From: Nematostella vectensis
Taxonomy: Eukaryota > Cnidaria > Anthozoa > Actiniaria > Edwardsiidae
Direction: 5' to 3'
Assembly (NCBI RefSeq): GCF_932526225.1
Contig: NC_064035.1
Span: 9,907,296 to 9,971,295 of the forward strand
DNA length: 64,000 nt
Positions within the stretch are counted from its first letter, which is position 1. Each line of letters starts with the position of its first letter. Under the pieces are notes generated by a model that worked only from the letters and a program-made list of their open reading frames with translations, was not told where the DNA came from and searched no databases. The position numbers and the translations under genes were made by a program. Positions 1-11,100 of this stretch are shown here, piece by piece.

Positions 1-425
1 TTTTCACATGTTATTAATGATGTAAAAAGGACTTCAAGGGTTCACATGGGATTCCCATAGAGTTCACATCATCATTTCACATAGTAAATGGTGTGAAAAC
101 ATGTGAAATCCAGTGACAGTTTCATATGGTAATTTCACATCCTTTTCACATGTTATCAATGATGTAAAAAGGACTTCAAGGGTTCACATGGGATTCACAT
201 AGAGTTCACATCATTATTTCACATAGTAAATGGTGTGAAAACATGTGAAATCCAGTGTCAGTTTCATATGGTAATTTCACATCCTTTTCACATGTTATCA
301 ATGATATGAAAAGGACTTCAAGGGTTCACATGGGATTGACATAGAGTTCACATCATTATTTCACATAGTCAATGGTGTGAAAAACATGTGAAAACCAGTG
401 ATTATTTCACATGGTGTTTCACAGA
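1..425. repeat. 142-bp satellite, three copies, running off the left edge
   Basis: Three consecutive units begin at 1, 143 and 285 with the same TTTTCACATG motif, so the period is 142 bp. Units differ by a few substitutions only. Each is packed with TTCACATG and its complement CATGTGAA, giving many short internal inverted repeats. The third unit degrades into a run of TTTCACAT-like words near 410-450. The array probably continues to the left of the window. No coding potential is seen. Confidence 0.9.
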
Positions 426-2604
426 CATTTCACATTACTTTCACATGGAGCCTCCCAGTAGTGTAAGACCCTAAAAGAGGGGATTCATTGTTCCTCGTTA
501 GACATCCTTATATTTCTTGTTAATTTTAAGCCGTATCTCTGAAAATAGGAGGGAGGGGAGCGTTCGGCCAACCCCTAGCAAAGGAACACAAGGTCTCCGG
601 CTTCTTCCCTTCAATAGCAGGGTAGCGAGATCATCCAGGTACACACCTCTCCAACGTAAGCAATCAATCGGGAGTTGCTCGGATACCGGTCGGTACTGAG
701 CCACAGCTCTGAACCATCATCTGAAGCAATCGCGAATTTGTAGCTACCTTTAAAAGAAAAGTGTGATTGGTTCTGTACGTTGTGTTGTTAACCAGCAATG
801 GATAATAAGACCATGATCGTTGCCCACCACCGTTGCCCAACGTTATAGGCCCCCTAGATCCCAAATACGAAGTGCGCATGTGAAAAGATGGAAAAACATA
901 AAAAAGGGTGACATTTTGGCAGCTTAAGAGATTGTACGTAACTCCGTTAGAACACTAATAGCTACTATTCTTTTGTTGTTACATGAACGTTACCGGTTTT
1001 AGGCGGATGAATGTATCCGAAGATCCGTTTTCCAAGAAACTGGCGTGTGGTTTTCCTTGTGGCGAAATTCCTGATGGCCCCTCGTACCTGCAAAAAGTTA
1101 AAGCAAGGCTTTAAAAGAGCGTATAGATCTTAACATCCAGCGTTTATTCCTGCTTTACGTAGTCTATTGTAGTCAACCATAATTATCAACAATTTCCTGC
1201 TAAACTAACGTCGCTTGAATAGGTACTTGAACAGTTACTCGAATAGTGTTATATTTTTACCGTTGGTTTGTACGGGAGTTTTGGCCCCTATTTTTCTATC
1301 AGTACATACAAGCCTAAAAGCTGAGTAGTGTTATATTCTCACCGTTGGTTTGTACGGGAAATCCGGGTCCCTTCGCAAGTCGTCCACCGTACATCCACAC
1401 CAGCCATACCACACATGCACATTAAGACGACCTCGGAATGCCTGGTTACATAAAACATGCTGATGGTCAAACGTAATCTTGCGCGCAAGGATGCACCCCT
1501 CTTGTACCCAATGGCCAAGGATGGGGGGGGGGGGGGGGGGGGGGGAGAGCTTGGTAAATGTCTAGTCACGTGGCCAGGGTCCACCCCTCTCGTACCCAAG
1601 GGCCAGGGCGGTGTGGGGGTAGACCCTGGCTCATGATCGACGATGATCATGGGTGTGAGGTAACACATTACGGTGGTATTCACAACTAAAGGCGATCGTT
1701 AAAGGATTGGAACTTATAGTATTCTAAGCAGCCTCCCTCGGAAGAGGTATACAAATACACTGATGGCAGGGTTAACACAAATTTCATCTTGATATTATAT
1801 ATTTTAGTTCAGGTTTTTCTTTATCAGTACGGCAAGGTGGTATTTTATATTTGTTTTACGCACGAAGACAAAAAATCCAAAGCAAAACTAAAACAAACAA
1901 ACAATATCCGCTTTTGCGGAGTCTGCGAAGTCAAACTTCGTTGTGAACTTAGTTGCTTTTGCAACGTTCTCGTGATCGTTCTAGGAAACGCTTTTTAAGC
2001 AATCGAAAGTTATGTGGTATATCTTACAAAATGATTATTTGAAGGCCCCTGTTCACATGAGACCCAGTTTTTTTTTTTTTTTGGGGGGGGGGGGGGACAG
2101 CTCATGGTAAAGGGCTACTTCACATGAAAAAGTGCAGCACCATGGTCCTGGAACTGACGGAGAAAGTGACTCGCGCCGAGACAAATCGTCTCCTGTGAAC
2201 AGGCTCTTTTATAGGAGAACTACGACGCGAAAACTTCTGTCTTGATGTCCAAACAATTCATTCATTATAACGTAAAAGCACCCGCGGATGTGCAGATTTT
2301 AGTAAGACAAGCTTAAGTTTTGTCGGCGTTTCGAGAGCAAAGGCGAACTAAATCAAAATGTACATATGCACAACATCATAATTAATAACATTCAAGTTTG
2401 ATTTACTTATTGTTTTGCTATATCAAGAAATATCAATACTTAGACCACTAGATAAAAAACACTGCTAAAAATTTCAAACCCGCACCCTGGAAATCCACAC
2501 CCGCGACTTAAAACCCGCACCCGCACCTCAAAACCCACGACCATTAGGGAAACTCTAGAAATTGACGTTACATTGCCATTTGCGTGTCAAACAAAAAAGC
2601 CTTA
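426..2604. other. Stretch without a recognised gene
   Basis: I see no exon I can defend here. Short open frames at 498-704 and 1339-1683 have no family resemblance and no splice context. Homopolymer runs include a G run near 1524-1545 and a T/G run near 2068-2096. If the type II membrane protein gene to the right (4373 leftwards) has further exons, they should lie in this stretch or beyond the left edge. Confidence 0.5.
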
Positions 2605-2831
2605 AGTCCCTGTCACACGCACACTTTTCAGTTGCAACTTGTCTCCCAAAAAATAATTGCAAGTCACACGCGCCATGTCACACTTAATTTTTTTTCTGTA
2701 ACTTGAGGACGTGCGACTTTGATAAAAGAAAAACAAGTTGCAAACACACGTAAGAAAACGCGGGTGCGACTTGCAATTATATTTTTGCGAGACAAGTTGC
2801 AAGTGAAAAAAACGTACGTGTGACAGGGCCT
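2605..2831. mobile_element. 227-bp MITE with long terminal inverted repeats and TTA target duplication
   Basis: The left end reads AGTCCCTGTCACACG and the right end is the inverse of AGGCCCTGTCACACG. Similarity between the arms continues inward for roughly 65 bp, including the shared words GCAACTTGTCTC and AATTGCAAGTC. Both sides are flanked by TTA (2602-2604 and 2832-2834). A 3-bp TTA duplication with AGGCCCTG-like ends is what PIF/Harbinger non-autonomous elements show, so that superfamily is the likely source. The element has no coding capacity; the open frame at 2602-2898 is a by-product of the arms. Confidence 0.8.
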
Positions 2832-2838
2832 TTATAAT

Positions 2839-2904
2839 CAAGGTATGAATCAACACAAGGCTGAAAAGGTATGTTAAACGCCTCTTGTGTTGATTCATAC
2901 CTTG
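2839..2904. repeat. Perfect 21-bp-stem hairpin
   Basis: Bases 2839-2859 are the exact reverse complement of 2884-2904, separated by a 24-nt loop. It lies five bases beyond the right target duplication of the MITE at 2605-2831. The arms carry no sequence in common with that element. The size is compatible with a small-RNA precursor or a recent template-switch event; nothing else in the sequence decides between these. Confidence 0.75.
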
Positions 2905-3437
2905 TCTACACCACGCCTACGCATACCATCTAGTTTTTCTACAGCTTGTCTGTAGTCTTTCTAGTTATACCCTTTATAATCAAGTTTATCAAAATGGTAT
3001 ATAGTCTTGGGTTTTGCCTCGTTCAAACACGAGGTGTTATGAGACCTTTACTAAGAACCCGGTTCTCTTCGTAAAAAAATAAATTGTTTTGTGTTCGAAT
3101 ATTTCGGGATTTCAGGGCTTACACACGACTTTCATGAATTTCAAATATTTAAAACTATTTTTATTCAGAAAATAGAATAATACACGCATCATCTTATTAT
3201 CAAGCAGAAAAAGGTTTGTTTCATCGCAGATAATTATGTTGAGACGCAAACACCTTATAAATTAGGCAATAAAATAAATTCTTCTTACGAGTAGGTCACG
3301 CCACGAAACAAGATTTGAATGTTAAGACTGAAAAATAACTGCAAATTAAATCAGGTTCAATAAATGTTCAAAAAGAGTAGATAATTTTAACGCCTTTTAA
3401 AAATGCTAATTAAATAAAACACGCTTCTTTTGCTTAC

Positions 3438-4373
3438 ATGGTAACGGAGACAGAGCTGAAAAAATCTCAGTAAATTCACAACAGAAACCCAGGCTCTGAA
3501 TAGCTTCAATTAAAAGCTAATTAGCATGAACACGTTGATTTGTGTTACCTGATTATTTAATCCCGTTGGAGGACATTTGATGCTCGCATCCCTTTCTTGT
3601 GATGAAGAAGCGCCATGTTTTTCTCGGTAAAAAGTTTTAGTAAGTTTTTGCGCTTTGACATCGGACAAAGAAGTGCGTACAGATTTGTAGACACCTAAAA
3701 ACAACACTAAAGGAGATACACGGTCAGACATAAAATCGCATGGAGATCTTTAGTTACCAAAAATATGCATTATTTTAAATGTAGCGTTAGGAAGGTTTAA
3801 ATTTTTGTTTATGATACCATTACAGGTTTCACAAACAATAAAATGAAATAGTAAGTATGATATAGAGGTTAACATAAACCTAATCTTGGCCTAGGGCCTG
3901 GACGTCTGTCTAGTCACTTAGTTTTGCAATAAAAAGTAAATACAGACAAGGAGAGTGACAAAAACATAAAAAAAACGCTAAACGCAAAAATAAAACGCTT
4001 TATATTTTTTGAATTACATTTCCACAATAAAACAGTAAAAAACCCGAAGAGGCTTTAGTACAATGAAACGAAATTATGTGACAGTGTTTTCTGAAGTTTA
4101 AGCGAAAACGTCACCAGTCAAGCGAGCTTTAATGCATCGATCATGTAAAAGAAGTAAAATAACAAAAACATAACCATTAATAATACCTTAAAAAAGAGTA
4201 TATTTTTTTCTCTTACCCTTCGCACAGTTTACGGAATTCACGCAGCTCCGAGTAGAATTATTCAGCTGAAGAAACATGAATATCACCGCTTGGAAGACTA
4301 TGACACAGGCGGCAATTAAAATGATTCGAATTAACATCCGATGAAATCCTTGTTTCATATTCACCAGCAGCAT
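3438..4373 (-). CDS. Type II membrane protein, N-terminal exons (partial gene)
   Basis: Exon 1 (4217-4373) starts at the ATG of MLLVNMKQGFHR and contains one strong hydrophobic segment, residues about 16-37, after a short basic N-terminus, then NNSTRSC. It ends at a good donor (AAGG/GTAAGA, phase 1). Exon 2 (3549-3694) follows a TTTTTAG acceptor in the matching phase and ends at CAG/GTAACA in phase 0; it is Ser/Lys rich. A possible 18-bp exon 3 at 3438-3455 has a TTTTTTCAG acceptor and CAT/GTAAGC donor and keeps frame. The layout of short cytoplasmic tail, single anchor and hydrophilic stem is typical of Golgi glycosyl- or sulfotransferases, but no catalytic domain is visible, so the enzyme class is inference. 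Remaining exons were not found. Confidence 0.45.
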
Positions 4374-4552
4374 AGATCGATTTAACAAGCACTTAATATT
4401 TCAGCGGATCACCCTATAAACTATGCCGGGTAGCTATAACCCCTAGCACAGATGTCTTTGGGAAACCTGTTGCAATAATTTTGCAATTTGTTTTTGTTTA
4501 CGACGAGCAGCACAGAATGGTGTCTTTTCTTGTATATCGCTACAGTCAAGTG

Positions 4553-4840
4553 GCAAGGGAGCATGGGACTCGTAACGCAAGGGAGCATCGGACTCGTAAC
4601 GCAAGGGAGCATCGGACTCGTAACGCAAGGGAGCATGGGACTCGTAACGCAAGGGAGCATCGGACTCGTAACGCAAGGGAGCATGGGATTTGTTACGCAA
4701 GGGAGCACGGGACTCGTAACGCAAGGGAGCATGAGACTCGTAACGCAAGGGAGTATGGGACTCGTAACGCAAGGGAGCATGAGACTCGTAACGCAAGGGA
4801 GCATGGGACTCGTAACGCAAGGGAGCATGGGATTTCTCGC
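4553..4840. repeat. 24-bp minisatellite, about 12 copies
   Basis: The unit is close to GCAAGGGAGCATGGGACTCG followed by TAAC, with scattered substitutions. Because 24 is a multiple of three, long repetitive open frames appear on both strands (for example at 4421-4828 and 4488-4922). These are artefacts of the repeat. It lies between the start of the type II membrane gene and the 3' end of ICE2. Confidence 0.9.
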
Positions 4841-5177
4841 TTATCCCATCGGGAGAAAAAAAAAACGTAGAAAGCCAGCGAAATTAACCTATCTAAAGAA
4901 AAAAAAAAATAAATATTCTTAAACAATATCCTAGTTTTTCTGTTCAAAGAGCGATTTGGACAAATTGAAGTGAAAGTTTGAAATTAACCTCTTTCCGGTC
5001 ATTAAACTACTGCTTTTATCTCAAATTATTGCTCATTTTTCTTACTTTGAAAGGAAATATTGAAATCACCACCAACGTCACTCGCTGCATAAAAGAACAG
5101 AGAAACCAAATATTGTGAATAGTCATCAATGTGATAATAATGAAGAATTCTCATCTTCACGTCTCTGGAATCATGCC

Positions 5178-8100
5178 TTACTGGAACTTTTCAAACCCAT
5201 GTCCATAAGATATCCCTGCCTTCTTTTTCTTTTTCTTCTTCTTCTTCTTCTTCCACTTGCCTTGATAACCTTGGCCAGCAACCTTCCAATTACCGTGGAA
5301 GTTCTGGTCCGATTCCCAGGATGCACGCATTGGGTGCTGCCTCTTATCCCATTGGTCAGATTCCCATGGAGCGCGCGCAGGGGCAGGCGGGAAGGTACCG
5401 GGAATGCGCTGCTGTCTGATGTGTTCCTCAAGAAACAGATTACAATCGATTCCAGCCCACGGGATGTCATGCCCCTGAAAGGGACGCACGCTGCACTCCT
5501 TCGCACCCCTCGCGTGCAAGTCCACATCAGGCTTCCGCGCACTTACACCGTACCTGCTATCAATGCCCTTGTATAGGCAGCAATGCAGCGCGCCAGGGGC
5601 GTGAGAAAGCAGATAACTCCCCTCAAATAGCTGGCTGAACGTGCTCATCAAACCAAACAGTAACTTGAAGCCAATTCCAGGGTTGAACCCGCATCCCGCA
5701 CTAAGTATCTCGGTGAGTTTCAGCTTGTCCACACGCATGATCTCACTCGTATCCACGTCCACACGTGCGCAAAGTAGCGCAGTCCCGGGCCTCAGGAAAA
5801 CTTTCGTCCACATACGCGCGGTCTGACTTGCCGTGAACCGCTCGTGGCCGTAACTCGGAAGGTACTCGGGCTTCACGGCCAACGAAAGAAAGTCATTGCC
5901 GATATCTCTTTGCATGTAGGCGTCTAGACTACACCGTAAGAGCAAATTGAATTTTCCTATTTTCCATAACGAATAAACGTAATTTGTTGATTCTATTGTT
6001 GTGTCGGGTTTGGCTCCAATGACACTTGGCTCCGTATTCGTGACAAGCGATTTAGAATCGAGCGCATTCGGCTCTGTAGTCGTAGGTTCTTCGGCTCCGA
6101 TGACACTTGACCCTGTTTTCGTGACGGACGATCTAGATTCGAGCGCATATGACTCTTTATCCGGGGAGGATGTTTTAGCAGAGCTTGAAGCGTTTGCGTC
6201 GACATGAAGCATTTGTCTCAAGCATCGTTTGTAGAGTTCCTCGTTCAGATGCAGAGGCGTGCATTGTTTGCCCGGGAAAGGCTTTTCAATGAAAACGGTT
6301 TTGCTGCTATTTTCTATAGAAAAACAAACGGCACATGTGAAACTTAAACAGCCTCTGTCAGCCGCCTTTTTAGTCCCAGGCAAGGATGGGAATGTAACAA
6401 GACTGGAATGCCACATGACACGTGACAAAGGCGTGCCCTTTACTTGCAAGCCCCTGACAAGGACTGGAATGCCACAAGACATGTGACAAAGGCGTGCCCT
6501 TACCTCGAAGTCCGTGGCAAGGACTGGAATGCCACAAGACATGTGATAAAGGCGTTCCCTTTACTTGCAAGCCCCTGGCAAGGAATGGAATGCCACATGA
6601 CACGTGACAAAGGCGTGCTCGTCACGTGCTTAATTTAATGTCACAAGTCACGTGACAAAGGCGTGCCCGTCAAGCGCTTAAACAAGGACACGCACTATAA
6701 AAGGGCCTGGACCAGGTCAACGGAAGGCTCAGTCGTTAGTAAACTGCTAAATGGTGCGAAGCTCCGAAGTTCAGTCAAGCATGTCTTGTTTGACCGCGAG
6801 GAGCGAAACCCAAACTTTTGAAGCGCTTTTCCTCTTGTTTGCTCGGTTTATTTTCTGTTGGCTACTAACAATGAATAACCCCCCAAAAGGGCAGGAATGT
6901 GCAGTAAAAAATTAGTTCAAATTATTAACGATAACAGAACTAAAAAGTCTCACTACCGACGCAATGCTACGGCGTGTTGTCATCTTGAAGTTTGAATTTA
7001 TTCAGCCGAAAGTTGGCGGAGCTAAGCCCTTTTATAGAGCGGGTCCTTGTTTAACTTCGCTTGCAAGGATGGGGATGCCACAAGACACGTGACAAAGGCG
7101 TGCCCGTCAAGCGTTTACCTTGCAAGTCCCTGACATGAATAGGTATGTCCCATTCCTCACGGTAGTCCGGTGTCTGATTGTCTATCAGGGTCTCAATTGC
7201 ACTGGAGCACGTGACAATGTCCACTTGGTGCTCCTTTGCCAAGCGGATAATGTTAGGGTCATCGCTAAGGCGGCTCGAGCTCTGAGGACAAATCCAACAA
7301 CAAGATCATATTAAAGGTTTGTCTTAGTAGAACAAAGAACACCGAATATGTTGCGCGAGCCAAGCTTTCTAGAGTCGAGCACTTAAATTTTGCATTATAT
7401 GAATGTTAATGAGTAAAACACTCACTAATTTGGAGCCCCCCCCCAAAAAAAAAAAAAAAAAAAAACACAACCCACGTAATCGGAAGCAGACAATTTTTTT
7501 ACTTATACCTATTTTTAGGATAAAATCAAATATCCAGAAGTCTGTGTTAGTGGATAATACCCAGGATGTGAATTAGCACCTGTGTTTTACTCGTTGGTCT
7601 TGTTTGGTCCAGCTTGATCCTAGCTTCTGGAAGGGCAATATGTGGGATTCGTCCCTGATGCAACACGAGAGTATGATTAAATTAGTCTTCGGACGGAGGC
7701 GGGGATTGGGATGTGGGGGGAGGGGTGTCAATACGTGGAATTCGTCCCTGATAAAACAGGAGTTTATGAGTCAATAAGTCTTTGAGCCTGGGGAGGGGGG
7801 AGGGGGGCAATACTTGGAATTCGTCCCTTTGTCAATGAATTTGACATTAAGGGAGTAACAGAGTACTTATGTAGCTCGGTGTGATATAGACAAATCCTCA
7901 AGTGGAGGAGCAAATGAAGTAGGAACCTGGAGCAAGCTCTTGATGATCCATAGCGCCGAGTCTGGCTGTCGTCTGCACCAGGAGAACATGTTCTCCCGTC
8001 TGGACTCAAGCATTTTATTAAATAGCGATACTTGATAACTTGCAACTTGATGCATGTTCTTATAGGTTGGCTGTGAATACGGGAGCCCAACCCCATGCAA

Positions 8101-11100
8101 CTTGATGCATGTTCTTATAGGTTGGCTGTGAATACGGGAGCCCAACCCCATGCAACTTGATGCATGTACCTATAGGTTGGTCTGTGAATACGGGAGCCCA
8201 ACCCCATGCAACTTGATGCATGTTCTTATAGGTTGGCTGTGAATACGGGAGCCCAACCCCATGCAACTTGATGCATGTACCTATAGGTTGGTCTGTGAAT
8301 ACGGGAGCCAAACCCCATGCAACTTGATGCATGTACCTATAGGTTGGTCTATGAATACGGGAGCCAAACCCCATGCAACTTGATGCATGTACCTATAGGT
8401 TGGTCTGTGAATACTTACATCTTGAAGCATGTTGTGTGCAAACTCTAACCCTGGATCTATATGGGAGCCAAGCCATTTGTGGTGTAGAAATACTTACAAC
8501 TTGAAGCAAGTTCTTGACAAACTCAAGTGCTGGGTCGGTCTGGAACTGCGCTCCGACCGTGACACCAATTGTCTTCTGAAGCAAGTAGAATTGCTGCCGA
8601 AAAACATGAAAACATAAATTAACAAGAACACTACGACTGTTCTACGCTCCTTCCACGAACCGCTGTAGCGCCTGCAAATGTAATAATTACCCGCAAATGT
8701 AATAAGGTTTTAAGGTTATGAATTTTCAGTCTTTAGTTATTTTCTGTTTTCAGCCTATTATGGGCAATAATTGATAAATCCAGGATGTAATAGTGGTCAA
8801 TTTTTATATCGTATAATTTTTTTATCGTGCCATAATTCATAACAGATTCGAGGGGTTAAGAACGCAACTAAAATATTTATTAAAATTATTCTTTAATGTT
8901 TATAAACATTCCAAAATATTTTAAAAAGTTCACGAAAAAAAAGAGATAGCTCTTCGGCAACTACCGCAATAAGGAACAAGATTGCAAAATGCAAATGTGG
9001 TGAAATTTGCGATATACTAGGTAAAAAACTAACTAAACAAACAAACTAAAACGTACCGGGTAACACTGTGCTCTTGTGCAGGCTTTATTTTCCTAAAGAA
9101 GGTAAAAAAAAAAATGTGTTATTGCGCAAAGTTGTATTTACAATCCTACCCAATACTTTTCGACAAAGAGACTTATCATAAGAGTGAAATATCAACATTG
9201 TGCATCTTGCAGCGGCTATGTTGCGCGGCAGAACGAGAAAGCGCTGGACCCAGGCGTTAAAATACATGTCATACGTTCATTACACCTCAACAGTAAAGGA
9301 TAGCATTTCTATAAGATGTCAAGACCGATTTTTCTATCATAGTAGAGTAAAACCCCCAATACATGTGGATACTTTCTCACAATCCCGCCTTAAACAATAT
9401 TTGTATCTTTTACTATATAGCGAACACCTGGTTTGAAATCTCTCGTTGTGAACGAAAAGATTCTTGTAATTGATTCTATGCTCATTTCATGATATTCGGT
9501 GTAGTTGCAGGTGCTTACCAATGTATCTAAAGAAAAATGGGCTATTGGAAGCACACTCTCTTGTAGTGAATATAAGCTACATGGTGTAAGGTACATTTAT
9601 TATCTTCACAAAAATACTAATCTTGAAGGCCAAATGTTTTGCCTCATTTTTAATCTACTCAAAACGACTAAGGGAATACAAAGCAATTGTGTAATTTTTA
9701 GCCTTTAGGATTCGGATATGGTTGAAGTTATTCGCCTTCTTGATCAGAGGGATTGACGCGTCTTTGACTCTGATATAAGCCGTGAGACACAATCAGCTAG
9801 GCAGTTAATTAGGCACGTCAGTTAGCTAGTCAAGTAAACGACAATGTATTAGTCACCTTAGTCTAAGTTAGTTAATTAATGTATTAGTTAGGTAATCCAA
9901 TAGCTTTAGTTAGTTAGTAATAAAGTTTAGATAGGTAATTAGTGTTAGTGGATGAGTATTACACGCGCAAATCAGCTATGCTGCAATTACTATCGTGTTT
10001 AAATAAATGCATTTTATTATCATTGTTGTTGTTGTTGCTGACGTTGTTGTTGTTGTTGTAATTGTAATTGTTATTGTTATTACCATCACCATCACCGATG
10101 TCACTCTTTTAGGACAGTATTAAATGTTTGTTAATACTCAACTCTGTGGATTTTTATTTAATTTTAACAAAAGTAAAAAAGCAGCAGTGTAATATTACCT
10201 AAGTTACCTAGATGTTGATAAGAATAACATTCCTTCCCCTTTTACTTTTCTAGACTACCCAATTTCAATCTAGCTTTTGTGTTCCTTTACTTTATGCAAA
10301 ATTCTTTAAAAATATTGATCCAGAGTTAGTTTGTATTCCTTGTTTTCTTTCCAGTTGTTGTTTCAAGAAGGCTAAGCACAGTTTTGACCTCTATTTCGTC
10401 TGCCCCGAGCCATGGGCGAGACCAAATCGTGAATTCGCAAACTCGCACCAGATCACTCGGGTACTGAGGACTCTCAATGTCTACATCACACAACCAGTGG
10501 GTAATCTCATCGCATTTAGTATTTGGATTCAGAACTGGTCCTACAGTGGACTGTGTAAAGGACTCCTTGGACTACTTGCTTTGCCACAGTTACGTTCCCT
10601 TGAAAGGCAGCAATCGTCATTTCACCGGTTATGCTTTTCCCTACCATTGCCGATTGTTTTGCCGATAGAAAAATGTTATGTATTGCGTGACACTCCAGGC
10701 GAAATGTCACGCTGTGGTCCCTCATTAGTCGCATAGACTGACGTCATAAGAGGTTACGTATTGCGTGACACTCCAGGTCATTAGTCTCACAGATTCATTA
10801 GTCTGACGTCATAAGAGGTTCTCTCATCAGTCTGCAGCTCTGGACGGATGGAAGACCAAGGATAAGCGCCTGAAGTTGGATGTAAGACCAGCGGACGATC
10901 GCGTTGTCGCACACCACCTAATGGCGGCAGAGTAGTCGCCCGTCTGGTGAGTTTAGTGTAGCAGTATGTTCATGTTACTCGTGTGCGCGCGCTTGTCGTA
11001 TACTCACGCGCAATAGAAGGAGTGTTTTCACGTGCGGTTTGGCAACGCGGACGCCGACGGCAGAAAACAATGGAAAATGATTCAGAATTCAATAGCAGCA

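Noticed and set aside
498-879. Overlapping short frames as a small gene or RNA gene
   Set aside because: No cloverleaf, no internal promoter boxes and no protein family resemblance could be seen.
4421-4922. Repetitive proteins on both strands (MLPCVTSP and TQGSMGLV repeats)
   Set aside because: The 24-bp repeat is a multiple of three and opens several frames on both strands; no start context, domain or splice sites support a gene.
6400-6542. N-terminal extension of the last ICE2 exon open frame
   Set aside because: The open frame extends into the intronic repeat, but the acceptor TTTTTCTATAG at 6314-6324 joins exon 6 in the right phase and matches the conserved protein.
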